Below are positions 1 through 7,508 of a DNA stretch of 36,840 bases, piece by piece (positions within the stretch are counted from its first letter, which is position 1; each line of letters begins with the position of its first letter). A program made the translations under genes and the position numbers. Below the pieces are notes generated by a model that searched no databases, had not been told where the DNA came from, and saw nothing but the letters and a program-made list of their open reading frames with translations. Where the stretch lies: the NCBI GenBank assembly GCA_024689985.1, contig JAILCZ010000008.1, positions 1 through 36,840 of the forward strand. Reading direction: 5' to 3'. The DNA is from Bacteroidales bacterium. GTDB taxonomy: Bacteria > Bacteroidota > Bacteroidia > Bacteroidales > UBA932.

Positions 1-129
1 TCCGGCCTTTCTATAGAATGTCGTCAGAAACTTAAAAAATATGCTCCGAAAACTCTCGCTCAGGCGTCAAGAATTTCCGGAGTATCTCCATCAGATATTT
101 CAGTGCTTCTCGTCTATTTCGGACGATGA
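1..129 (+). CDS. mnmG: tRNA uridine-5-carboxymethylaminomethyl modification enzyme MnmG, C-terminal fragment
   Basis: Frame 1 is open from the first base to a TGA at 127-129 and encodes the last 42 residues of a protein whose start lies outside the window. The peptide contains [20 protein letters not shown], which matches the conserved C-terminal helical tail of MnmG/GidA (the QASRI-GV-P-DI-LL pattern). MnmG is the FAD-dependent partner of MnmE that modifies U34 of tRNAs. Only the tail is visible, so nothing can be said about the FAD domain. The stop codon sits one base before a parS palindrome and 32 nt from the stop of convergent ruvA. A mnmG gene next to a ParB site is common near bacterial replication origins. 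The identification rests on a short but distinctive peptide. Confidence 0.85.
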   Translation, partial: SGLSIECRQKLKKYAPKTLAQASRISGVSPSDISVLLVYFGR

Positions 130-130
130 A

Positions 131-146
131 TGTTCCACGTGGAACA
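131..146. promoter_or_regulatory. parS: parS-like ParB binding palindrome
   Basis: TGTTCCACGTGGAACA is a perfect 16-bp palindrome and matches the widely conserved chromosomal parS consensus (TGTTnCACGTGnAACA). It occupies the gap between the convergent stop codons of mnmG (129) and ruvA (162), so no coding constraint explains it. ParB-CTP clamps load at such sites to organise the origin region. Binding is inferred from sequence alone; parA and parB are not in the window. Confidence 0.85.
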
Positions 147-161
147 GGGCTTTCCTTCTTC

Positions 162-749
162 CTAGAGAATTTTAAGGGCAGCCTTGATGATATCTTCGAC
201 TTTAGCCGTTGGATTGGTCTTGAGGACCTTTTCAACGGCTTTTTGTACGTTCTGCTTGGTAAATCCGAGCATAATGAGGGCTCGTTCGGCTTCTTCCGTG
301 TTCGCTGCGCTTGCTCCGAAGGCTGCGACGGCTGTAGATGTACCGTCTCCCTTGACGATCTTGTCCTTGAGTTCAAGGATTACTCTCTGCGCGGTTTTGC
401 TGCCGATACCTTTGATGCCCTGGATCTTTTTCACATTTTCGGAAAGAATCGCTTCCCTGATTTCATCGGATGAAAGCGACGAAAGCATCATTCTGGCCGT
501 GCTGGCGCCTATTCCTGAAACGCTGATCAGAAGTTTGAAAAGTTCTCTCTCGTCTTTTGTCGAAAAACCGTAGTAGAGTTCGTCGTCTTCGTGAAGATAG
601 TGGTATATGAAAACTTTCGCATCTTCCTTGCCCTGGAGATCCTGGTAGGACTGGAGGGAAATGAGGATGCTGTATCCGATTCCTGAACATTCAAGAATCA
701 ATTCTGCAGGCGTTAATTCTGCTATTTTTCCTTTGATGTATTCGATCAT
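162..749 (-). CDS. ruvA: Holliday junction branch migration complex subunit RuvA
   Basis: RuvA tetramers bind Holliday junctions and recruit the RuvB motor for branch migration. The 195-residue product has the normal family length: an N-terminal OB domain starting MIEYIKGKIAEL, two helix-hairpin-helix motifs (VSGIGASTARMML and IKGIGSKTAQRVILEL), and a C-terminal domain III (EEAERALIMLGF...) that contacts RuvB. The reading frame stays open upstream to 791, but MIEYIKGK is the canonical RuvA N-terminus. In addition, a TAAATTTG promoter box at 767-774 would put the transcription start downstream of the longer start. The gene is divergent from sufS and convergent with mnmG. No anomaly is seen. 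Confidence 0.95.
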   Translation of the reverse strand: MIEYIKGKIAELTPAELILECSGIGYSILISLQSYQDLQGKEDAKVFIYHYLHEDDELYYGFSTKDERELFKLLISVSGIGASTARMMLSSLSSDEIREAILSENVKKIQGIKGIGSKTAQRVILELKDKIVKGDGTSTAVAAFGASAANTEEAERALIMLGFTKQNVQKAVEKVLKTNPTAKVEDIIKAALKIL

Positions 750-766
750 ATGCTTTGGTTCTAAGG

Positions 767-797
767 CAAATTTATGGGAATTCTCTGTCAAAAGAAA
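767..797 (-). promoter_or_regulatory. Promoter for ruvA
   Basis: On the minus strand TAAATTTG (774 to 767) matches the Bacteroidota -7 box TAnnTTTG, with TTTC (797 to 794) 19 nt upstream as an imperfect -33 box. The predicted start lies only about 10 nt upstream of the ruvA ATG at 749. It excludes the longer start at 791. Confidence 0.55.
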
Positions 798-808
798 GAT
801 TACTTTGT

Positions 809-816
809 TAATTTTG
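809..816 (+). promoter_or_regulatory. -7 promoter box for sufS operon
   Basis: TAATTTTG matches TAnnTTTG and lies 26 nt upstream of the sufS ATG, giving a short leader. No clear TTTG -33 box is seen at the expected distance. Confidence 0.5.
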
Positions 817-842
817 CAGATTCTAAACTTTAGATATATATA

Positions 843-2069
843 ATGAAGGTTGAAGATATAAGAAAGATGTTTCCGGCGCTCGACGCTTCCGTTTACGGAA
901 AGCCGCTTGTTTATTTTGACAACGCCGCAACTGCCCAGAGAATGGACAAGGTCCTTTCGCTTATGGGCGATCTTTCAGCATACCACAACGCAAACATACA
1001 CAGAGCCGTCCACAAGCTTGCAGGAGATGCAACGGACGCGTACGAAAAGACGAGAGACCTCGTCAAGGAGTTCCTGAACGCTTCCAGCAGGGAAGAAATA
1101 GTATTCACTTCAGGAACGACCGCTTCAATCAATCTGGTTGCGTTCTGCTTCGGCGAGGCCTTCATCCGTGAAGGCGATGAAATCCTTGTTTCCGAGGCTG
1201 AACACCATTCCAACATTGTTCCCTGGCAGCTTATGTGTCAGAGGAAGAAAGCCGTCCTCAAGCCGGTTCCCGTCGATGATGACGGTTATCTGAGGCTCGA
1301 TGTGCTGGAGAATATGATTTCCTCCAGGACTAAGCTAGTCGCAATTACCCAGATATCAAACGTACTTGGTATCATAAATCCTGTGAAAGAAATTGTAAAT
1401 ATTTGTCATTCAAAGGGTTGTAAGGTTCTGATTGACGGAGCCCAGGGTGTAGTCCACTCAGGTATCGACGTCCAGGATGTGGATTGCGACTTCTATGCTT
1501 TTTCCGGTCACAAGCTCTACGCTGCAACTGGAACGGGAGTCCTCTACGGCAAGAAGGAACTGCTCGAGGAGATGCCTCCGTATATGGGTGGAGGCGAAAT
1601 GATAGGCACTGTTTCTTTCAAAGAAACGACATTCGCCCCTCTTCCGGAGAAGTTCGAGGCTGGAACCCAGAATTTCAATGCGGTACCGACCCTTGGTCCT
1701 GCGATGGAATTCGCCCGCTCAGTAGCGTCAGACAGCGAGATCGTGTCGTACAATGAAAAGGTCAGGGACTATCTTCTCGAAGCATTGCTTTCGGACGACA
1801 GAATCCGTCTTTTCGGTGTTCCACATAGAACAATTGACAAGGCTCCGGTGTTCTCCTTCGCAATGAAAGGAGTTCACCACGAGGACCTTGCGCTGATTCT
1901 TGACAAGATGGGAATTGCCGTCAGGTCGGGCCAGATGTGTGCTGAGCCGGTGATGGACAGATTCGGCGTTACTGGAATGCTCAGGGCTTCAATCGCCCCT
2001 TACAACACGTTGGAAGAGGCTGAGTATTTTATAAAGTCGCTTGAGAAAGCGGCAGCAATGTTGGCATAA
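843..2069 (+). CDS. sufS: Cysteine desulfurase SufS
   Basis: This PLP-dependent cysteine desulfurase takes sulfur from cysteine and passes it as a persulfide to SufE for Fe-S cluster assembly. The 408-residue length is standard for SufS. The PLP lysine lies in SGHK (K224), and the catalytic cysteine is in RSGQMCAEP (C366), the position of the RxGxxCxxP signature of the SufS subfamily (group II) rather than the longer flexible loop of IscS. Other visible family motifs are YFDNAATAQ near the N-terminus and EAEHHSNIVPW (about residues 120-130). The sufE-domain fusion follows after 4 nt, so the two are almost certainly co-transcribed. SufBCD are not in the window. Confidence 0.95.
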   Translation: MKVEDIRKMFPALDASVYGKPLVYFDNAATAQRMDKVLSLMGDLSAYHNANIHRAVHKLAGDATDAYEKTRDLVKEFLNASSREEIVFTSGTTASINLVAFCFGEAFIREGDEILVSEAEHHSNIVPWQLMCQRKKAVLKPVPVDDDGYLRLDVLENMISSRTKLVAITQISNVLGIINPVKEIVNICHSKGCKVLIDGAQGVVHSGIDVQDVDCDFYAFSGHKLYAATGTGVLYGKKELLEEMPPYMGGGEMIGTVSFKETTFAPLPEKFEAGTQNFNAVPTLGPAMEFARSVASDSEIVSYNEKVRDYLLEALLSDDRIRLFGVPHRTIDKAPVFSFAMKGVHHEDLALILDKMGIAVRSGQMCAEPVMDRFGVTGMLRASIAPYNTLEEAEYFIKSLEKAAAMLA

Positions 2070-2073
2070 GCTT

Positions 2074-2901
2074 ATGACTCTAGAAGAAAAGAAGGCCGAA
2101 GTCATCGATGATTTTTCGATGTACGAAGAATGGCTGGACAAATATGAATATCTGATCGAACTCGGAAAGAATCTGGAAGCATATCCGGAGTCTGAAAAGA
2201 CTGATGATAAACTTATAAAGGGTTGTCAGTCAAGGGTTTGGCTTGATTATAAGGTTGAGGACGGAAAGCTCTTTTTCCGTGCTGACAGTGATGCTATCAT
2301 TACGAAGGGTATCATTTCCCTTCTGATCAGCGTGTATTCCGGCAGGACTGCCGATGAAATCGCTTCCGATGATTTCGGATTCATCGAGAACATCGGTCTC
2401 AAGGAGAATCTTTCTCCTACCCGTGCGAACGGTCTGGTTTCGATGATCAACACGATCAAGGCGGCCGCCGAGGCAAACCGCAAGTCCGCTGCAAAGGAGG
2501 ATGACGAGGTGCTTTCCGCAGATGACGTGAAGGCTCTCGCCCCTATGTATGAGAATGTGGTGCTTGCTCTCAAGCAGGTATATGACCCGGAAATCCCGGT
2601 GAACATCTATGACCTGGGTCTCATCTACGAACTGAATATCAACAAGGCCAGGGAGGTTTACATCAAGATGACGTTCACTGCGCCAAACTGCCCTATGGCG
2701 GACGAGGTGCTCAATGACGTGAAGGTCAGCGTGGAGGATGTCCCAGGAGTTACGGGAGTGAAGATCGACCTGGTGTTCGAGCCGGTATGGGACAGGAGCA
2801 TGCTCTCCGAGGAGGCCCGTCTGGAGCTCGGAATCGACTTGGACGATGAGAATTCGGAACCATCTGAACCTACAGAATACGACGGATATGGCTTACATTG
2901 A
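2074..2901 (+). CDS. sufE: SufE sulfur acceptor fused to a DUF59/MIP18 (SufT-like) domain
   Basis: The 275-residue product has two parts. Residues 1-140 are SufE-like, with the sulfur-accepting cysteine in KGCQSRVW (C51), the same position as in E. coli SufE. Residues about 165-255 form a DUF59/MIP18 domain (VYDPEIPVNIYDLGLIYEL, then APNCPMAD with C206, then DLVFEPVWD), the family of PaaD, SufT and the yeast CIA factor, which act in Fe-S maturation. A linker of about 25 residues rich in Ala, Glu and Asp joins them. The frame extends upstream to 2041, but MTLEEKKAEV at 2074, just after the sufS stop, is the natural SufE start. Both halves work in the same pathway, so the fusion probably couples sulfur transfer with cluster delivery; that coupling is inference. 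Confidence 0.9.
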   Translation: MTLEEKKAEVIDDFSMYEEWLDKYEYLIELGKNLEAYPESEKTDDKLIKGCQSRVWLDYKVEDGKLFFRADSDAIITKGIISLLISVYSGRTADEIASDDFGFIENIGLKENLSPTRANGLVSMINTIKAAAEANRKSAAKEDDEVLSADDVKALAPMYENVVLALKQVYDPEIPVNIYDLGLIYELNINKAREVYIKMTFTAPNCPMADEVLNDVKVSVEDVPGVTGVKIDLVFEPVWDRSMLSEEARLELGIDLDDENSEPSEPTEYDGYGLH

Positions 2902-3373
2902 CGTTTATCTCAGCCTTGGAAGCAATATGGGAGACAGAAGGCGCAACCTCGACAACGCGGTGAGGCTTCTGAATTCTTCTCTGGGCACGGAGTGCCAGAA
3001 GCTTTCCCAGGTGATAGAAACGTCGGCCGTCGGCTTCAACGGAGGAAAGTTCCTGAATGCAGCCGCCCTGTACAGGATACAGAGGACTTCGGACGATCCT
3101 GAAAAGGATGCCCTGGAGCTTCTCGCAAAGATAAAGGAAATAGAAAGGACTCTCGGAAGGGATACCCAGCCGGCCCGTTTTGACGGTAATGGAAACAGAA
3201 TCTATTCTTCAAGGCCGATAGATATCGACATTCTGTTTTTCGGTACGGAGAGAATAAACCATCCGGACCTCACGATTCCCCACAAGGAGATCAAAAACCG
3301 CCTGTTCGTGACCATTCCTCTGAGGGAAATTGCAAAAGAAAAGATTAAAAACGCTTTTCCTGAAATCTTTTGA
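2888..3373 (+). CDS. folK: 2-amino-4-hydroxy-6-hydroxymethyldihydropteridine pyrophosphokinase (HPPK)
   Basis: HPPK transfers pyrophosphate from ATP to 6-hydroxymethyl-dihydropterin, the step before dihydropteroate synthase in folate synthesis. The 161-residue product begins with the family motif YLSLGSNMGDRRRNL, and the metal-binding signature RPIDIDILFFG (two Mg-binding Asp in DID) lies at about residues 108-118, followed by IPHKEIKNRLFV. I place the start at 2888 (MAYIDVYLSLGSN), because the longer frame from 2846 adds 14 residues with no family similarity. The start overlaps the 3' end of the sufE fusion by 14 nt, so the genes are translationally close-coupled. No aldolase (folB) or pteroate synthase domain is fused. 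Confidence 0.93.
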   Translation: MAYIDVYLSLGSNMGDRRRNLDNAVRLLNSSLGTECQKLSQVIETSAVGFNGGKFLNAAALYRIQRTSDDPEKDALELLAKIKEIERTLGRDTQPARFDGNGNRIYSSRPIDIDILFFGTERINHPDLTIPHKEIKNRLFVTIPLREIAKEKIKNAFPEIF

Positions 3374-3385
3374 CGCAGAATTGAT

Positions 3386-3393
3386 TAATTTTG
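3386..3393 (+). promoter_or_regulatory. -7 promoter box for the glyS operon, inside an inverted repeat
   Basis: TAATTTTG matches TAnnTTTG and lies 41 nt before the glyS ATG. It sits in the right half of a 6-bp inverted repeat, GACGCA at 3372-3377 and TGCGTC at 3392-3397, so the repeat could be an operator or could be chance. Confidence 0.5.
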
Positions 3394-3434
3394 CGTCGGC
3401 TAAAATAGAATATAAGTAAAAACGAAATAGTATT

Positions 3435-4976
3435 ATGACTCAAGAAGAACTCTTCAAGGTACTCGTGGCTCACTGCAAGGAGTACGGATTCATTTTCCCG
3501 TCTAGTGAAATCTATGACGGTCTCGCAGCCGTTTATGACTACGGTCAGATGGGTGTGGAACTCAAGAACAACATCAAGAGCTATTGGTGGAACGCAATGA
3601 CCCGTCTCAACGAGAACATCGTAGGTATCGACTCCTGCATCTTCATGCATCCGAGAATCTGGGAGGCTTCAGGCCACGTTGCGGCTTTCAACGACCCTCT
3701 CATCGACAACAAGGACTCAAAGAAGCGTTACCGCGCTGACGTCCTCATCGAGGATTTCCTCGGAAAGATCGAGGAGAAGATCGAGAAGGAAGTGGCAAAG
3801 GGCCGCAAGAAGTTCGGCGAGAACTTCGACGAGGAGCAGTTCCGCGCAACCAACCCTAACGTACAGCGTGAGCTCAAGAAGTACAATGAGGTTCACGAGG
3901 CTTACAAGGCTGCCGAGAACGCAAACGACCTCGCCGCTTACAAGCAGATAATCGTTGACAACAATATCGTCTGCCCTATCAGCGGTACTTGCAACTGGAC
4001 CGACGTACGTCAGTTCAACCTTATGTTCAAGACCTCTATGGGCAGCACTGATGATACTGCGAACACGATCTACCTCCGTCCTGAGACTGCTCAGGGTATC
4101 TTCGTCAATTACCTCAACGTGCAGAAGACAGGCCGTATGAAGCTTCCTTTCGGTATTGCACAGATCGGAAAGGCCTTCAGAAACGAGATCGTAGCCCGTC
4201 AGTTCATCTTCCGTATGAGGGAGTTCGAGCAGATGGAAATGCAGTTCTTCATCAAGCCTGGTACAGAGCTCCAGTGGTTCGCAAAGTGGAAGGAAAACCG
4301 TATGAAGTGGCACGTCAACCTCGGTATGGGTGCTGAGAACTACCGTTTCCACGACCACGAGAAGCTCGCTCACTATGCAAATGCGGCTACCGACGTCGAA
4401 TTCAAGTTCCCATTCGGTTTCAAGGAGCTTGAGGGTATCCACTCAAGAACGAACTTCGACCTCGGCAACCACCAGAAATATTCCGGAAAGAAGATCCAGT
4501 ACTTCGATCCTGAGTCAGGCGAAAGCTACACTCCGTACGTAGTCGAGACATCAATCGGTGTTGACCGTATGGTGCTTGCAGTGCTTTCTCACTCATACAA
4601 GGAGGAGCAGCTCGAGAACGGTGAAAGCCGCGTAGTGCTTTCAATTCCGGCTCCTCTCGCTCCTGTAAAGGCAGCCGTCCTCCCTCTTCTCAAGAACAAC
4701 GAGGAACTTACCAACCTCGCACAGAAGATTATGGACGACCTCAAGTACGATTTCAACTGCCAGTATGACGAGAAGGATTCCATCGGAAAGAGATATCGCC
4801 GTCAGGACGCCATTGGAACTCCGTTCTGTATCACCGTTGACCACGAGTCCCTCGAGGATAACTGCGTAACCGTACGCGACCGTGACACGATGGAGCAGCA
4901 GCGTGTGCCGATTGCTGAGATTCGTGCCCTCATCGACAAGAAGGTCAACCTCAACAATCTTCTCCGCAATCTTTAA
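3435..4976 (+). CDS. glyS: Glycyl-tRNA synthetase, dimeric (alpha2) type
   Basis: This class II enzyme charges tRNA-Gly; its cognate tRNA-Gly(GCC) is also in the window at 21.4 kb. The 513-residue length and layout fit the single-chain alpha2 GlyRS rather than the alpha2-beta2 form. Visible motifs: YDYGQMGVELKNNIK near residue 35 (motif 1 region), LRPETAQGIFVNY, FRNEIVARQFIFRMREFEQ (motif 2), and SIGVDRMVLAVL (motif 3), followed by the anticodon-binding domain with SIGKRYRRQDAIGTPFCITVD. A Lys/Glu-rich insert at about residues 105-170 lies between motif 1 and motif 2, as in homologues. It heads an apparent five-gene operon; the next gene starts inside its stop codon (TAATG). Confidence 0.96.
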   Translation: MTQEELFKVLVAHCKEYGFIFPSSEIYDGLAAVYDYGQMGVELKNNIKSYWWNAMTRLNENIVGIDSCIFMHPRIWEASGHVAAFNDPLIDNKDSKKRYRADVLIEDFLGKIEEKIEKEVAKGRKKFGENFDEEQFRATNPNVQRELKKYNEVHEAYKAAENANDLAAYKQIIVDNNIVCPISGTCNWTDVRQFNLMFKTSMGSTDDTANTIYLRPETAQGIFVNYLNVQKTGRMKLPFGIAQIGKAFRNEIVARQFIFRMREFEQMEMQFFIKPGTELQWFAKWKENRMKWHVNLGMGAENYRFHDHEKLAHYANAATDVEFKFPFGFKELEGIHSRTNFDLGNHQKYSGKKIQYFDPESGESYTPYVVETSIGVDRMVLAVLSHSYKEEQLENGESRVVLSIPAPLAPVKAAVLPLLKNNEELTNLAQKIMDDLKYDFNCQYDEKDSIGKRYRRQDAIGTPFCITVDHESLEDNCVTVRDRDTMEQQRVPIAEIRALIDKKVNLNNLLRNL

Positions 4977-5983
4977 TGGCAGATACAACATTTGAACAAT
5001 TAGGCCGCGTTGAGGCCATCAGGCAGCTTTTCGAAGGTTCCTCTTTCAGGGCCTTTGAGGAGCCGCTTGCGTTTACGGCAAAGGCATCTGATGTCATCGT
5101 GAACGTAAATAAAACCCTTCTGGAGGGTATGGATTTCGATCTTGTGTATTTCCCGCTCAAGCATCTCGGCTACAAGGCAGTCGTGATGGCAACCGGCGAG
5201 ATCTACGCTGCGATGGCCCATCCGAAGACTCTTTCGGTCACCCTTTCCGTTTCCGCGAAACTCGATTTCAAGCATATTTCTGAGCTTTGGTCGGGAGTCG
5301 TTTCTGCGGCAAAGGAGTTCGGCTACGAAAGTCTCGGCCTGGACCTTCAGCCTTCGAAGAACGGACTCGTAGTCTGCGTGAATGCGACAGGAGCCGCATC
5401 CAAGATTACGGCCGCCCGTCGTCCGAAACCTCTTTCCAAGGATCTCGTATGCGTAAGCGGAGCCCTTGGTGCCGCCTATCTCGGTATGCAGGTTCTTGAG
5501 AGGGAGAGAGTCAAGTTCGAGAACGGAGCCAATGACCAGAAGGCCCTGGAGCAGTACAAGATGCTCGTGGGATCATATCTGAAGCCTGAACTGAGCTCAA
5601 AGGTTGTGGGCGCGCTCGAGGATGACCAGATCTATCCTTCCAAGGGTTATTTCGTCACCAAGGGCCTCTCCGATACCGTGAAGAAGCTTTCCCGTGACAC
5701 AGGTCTCGGCGTGAAGATCTATGCCGACAAGATTCCTTTCGAGGGCAATTCATTCGCTCTCGGCAAGGAACTCGACATCGATCCTGTTTCTGCGGCTATG
5801 AATGGCGGCGACGACTGCCGTCTGCTCTTCACCATTCCTATTCTCCAGCTGGAGAAGTTCCGCAGGGATTTCCAGACTTTTGACATCATAGGCCACCTTG
5901 CACAGCCTGAGGTCGGCACCGTCCTCGTTACACCGGACGGAGTCGAGCTTCCTATGAAGGCTCAGGGGTGGGCAGAAGAATAA
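4976..5983 (+). CDS. ThiL/AIR-synthase superfamily protein, probably divergent at the metal site
   Basis: The 335-residue product aligns by motif with thiamine-monophosphate kinase: LLEGMDFDLVYFPLKHLGYK (about 48-67), HPKTLSVTLSVS (82-93), DLVCVSGALGAAYLGMQVL, a GL..T...S.DTGLGVKIYADKIPF segment, and NGGDDCRLLF (about 275-285). Canonical ThiL ligates Mg-ATP through an N-terminal GDDAA, an Asp in a VxSTD segment and the SD of a SDxAAM segment. Here these positions read KASDVIVNVNKT and ATGEIYAAM, so most of the acidic ligands appear to be lost. It may therefore not be a working TMP kinase. Its start overlaps the glyS stop by one base (TAATG), indicating coupled translation. The superfamily call is firm; the reaction is open. 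Confidence 0.7.
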   Translation: MADTTFEQLGRVEAIRQLFEGSSFRAFEEPLAFTAKASDVIVNVNKTLLEGMDFDLVYFPLKHLGYKAVVMATGEIYAAMAHPKTLSVTLSVSAKLDFKHISELWSGVVSAAKEFGYESLGLDLQPSKNGLVVCVNATGAASKITAARRPKPLSKDLVCVSGALGAAYLGMQVLERERVKFENGANDQKALEQYKMLVGSYLKPELSSKVVGALEDDQIYPSKGYFVTKGLSDTVKKLSRDTGLGVKIYADKIPFEGNSFALGKELDIDPVSAAMNGGDDCRLLFTIPILQLEKFRRDFQTFDIIGHLAQPEVGTVLVTPDGVELPMKAQGWAEE

Positions 5984-5999
5984 TTAATTACACTACACA

Positions 6000-6635
6000 A
6001 TGAAGAAATTAGTCATTGTCCTTGCTGCAGCGATGTTTGCAGCTGGCACAAGCGCAAATGCGCAGGGCCTTTCAAGCCTTCTCAAGAGTGTTACAGGCAG
6101 CTCCACTGCCGCAAACACGGTAACCAGCCTCGTACGTGCGTACACAGGTGTCACTGACGCTGTCAGCCTCCCTGGTTCCTGGACCTATGCTGCCCCCGCA
6201 GTGAGCCTCGAGGGATCAAGCACTGTTGCGAACGTGGCAGGAACTGCTGCCGCATCACAGGTTGAGGAGAAGATGAACGAGTATCTTTCCAAGGTGGGAA
6301 TCAAGGCCGGAGCTGTCAGCTTCGTGTTCAATGAGGACCTCTCTTTCACCTGCACGGTCAAGAACGTTCCTCTGAACGGAACCTGGAAGACTCTAAACGA
6401 TGGCGCCAGCGTTCAGCTCCAGTTCGGCAAGACAATGAAGTATCTCTCTATGACAGGTGCTCTCCAGAGCTCAGCAGAGGGTTGCGATATGCTTTTCGAG
6501 GCATCAAAGTTCCTCACCTTCCTCAAGAGCGCCCTTTCAGCCGTAGGCGGTTCATCATCATCAGTAAGCACTATCAGCAGCCTCGCTTCAAACTACAGCG
6601 GAATGAAGATGGGCTTCAGCCTTTCAAAAAAATAA
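6000..6635 (+). CDS. Secreted DUF4923-like protein
   Basis: The 211-residue product has a clear signal peptide (MKKLVIVLAAAMFAAGTSANA, cleavage near residue 21) and no further membrane segment. The body contains SLPGSWTYAAPAVSLEGSS and a second beta-rich block (LNGTWKTLNDGASVQLQFG), a pattern I associate with DUF4923, a lipocalin-like Bacteroidota periplasmic family of unknown function. The tail is Ser/Gly-rich. It begins 16 nt after the ThiL-like gene and ends 9 nt before the next, so it belongs to the glyS operon. The family assignment is from memory and moderate; secretion is well supported. Confidence 0.65.
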   Translation: MKKLVIVLAAAMFAAGTSANAQGLSSLLKSVTGSSTAANTVTSLVRAYTGVTDAVSLPGSWTYAAPAVSLEGSSTVANVAGTAAASQVEEKMNEYLSKVGIKAGAVSFVFNEDLSFTCTVKNVPLNGTWKTLNDGASVQLQFGKTMKYLSMTGALQSSAEGCDMLFEASKFLTFLKSALSAVGGSSSSVSTISSLASNYSGMKMGFSLSKK

Positions 6636-6644
6636 TCAGACACG

Positions 6645-7487
6645 ATGAGACGAGTACTTAGCCTTTCGTTGCTCATCGCAACACTTTTCGTTCCCCTTTT
6701 CCTTAATGCGGCCAGCCCCGTTCAGGGTCGCCTGAGCGTGATGTCCTATAACATCCGCTACGGTACCGCCAAGGACGGCACGAATTCCTGGGATTTCCGC
6801 TACCCTGCTTCCGCAATGATGATTCACGACCAGAAGCCGGACGTCGTAGGCCTCCAGGAAGCCCTGGAGTTCCAGGTCCTGTATCTGGATGACTATGTGG
6901 AAGGCTACAAGGCCATCGGAGTCGGAAGGGACAACGGCAAGAAGAAAGGAGAGTATATGGCCATCCTCTACAATACCGAGACGGTATCCCTTGTGAAATG
7001 GGGCACTTTCTGGCTTTCAGAGACGCCTAAGAAGCCTTCTATGGGTTGGGACGCAGCCTGCTTCAGGACTGCCACCTGGGCCTTGATGAAGGACAGGAGA
7101 AGCGGAGAGAAGTTCTTTATGGTGAACACTCATCTCGACCACGTCGGTGTGGAGGCCCGCAGGAACGGCCTCGCTCTCATCCTCACTAAACTTGACGAAC
7201 TTAATCCTCAGGGCTATCCAACCGTCGTCACGGGTGATTTCAACATCACGCCGGATGCCGCTGAATTGGAAAATTTCAGAAAAGAAATGAAGGATACCCG
7301 TGAAATCGCGTTTGATACCGATCACGAAGGTACTTTCAACGGATGGGGCAAGTCTGAAAAGATCATCGATTATATCTGGTGCAAAGGCTTCGGCAGCTGC
7401 ACCCAGTATGAGACTGTGAAGAAGGCCTATATGGACAGGACCTTCATCTCGGACCACTACCCGATCAAAGCAACCCTTGTATTTTAG
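6645..7487 (+). CDS. Secreted endonuclease/exonuclease/phosphatase-fold hydrolase
   Basis: The 280-residue protein has a signal peptide (to about residue 22, LFLNAASP) followed by a complete EEP catalytic domain. The family motifs are in order: MSYNIRYG (metal-site Asn, N36), VVGLQEAL (catalytic Glu), NTHLDHVG, VTGDFNITPD (Asp/Asn pair), DYIWCKG and the terminal SDHYPIKATLVF (Asp-His). All catalytic residues seem present. EEP enzymes cleave phosphodiesters or phosphomonoesters in nucleic acids, lipids or inositol phosphates, and the substrate cannot be told from sequence. Secreted Bacteroidota members are often annotated only as EEP family. It lies 9 nt after the DUF4923-like gene and 21 nt before the serine hydrolase. 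Confidence 0.88.
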   Translation: MRRVLSLSLLIATLFVPLFLNAASPVQGRLSVMSYNIRYGTAKDGTNSWDFRYPASAMMIHDQKPDVVGLQEALEFQVLYLDDYVEGYKAIGVGRDNGKKKGEYMAILYNTETVSLVKWGTFWLSETPKKPSMGWDAACFRTATWALMKDRRSGEKFFMVNTHLDHVGVEARRNGLALILTKLDELNPQGYPTVVTGDFNITPDAAELENFRKEMKDTREIAFDTDHEGTFNGWGKSEKIIDYIWCKGFGSCTQYETVKKAYMDRTFISDHYPIKATLVF

Positions 7488-7508
7488 ACCCAAAACCAAA
7501 AATCGCAT

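Noticed and set aside
3717..4442. Minus-strand open frame of 241 codons opposite glyS
   Set aside because: It is a Leu/Val/Glu-rich mirror of the glyS codons, with no motif or promoter.
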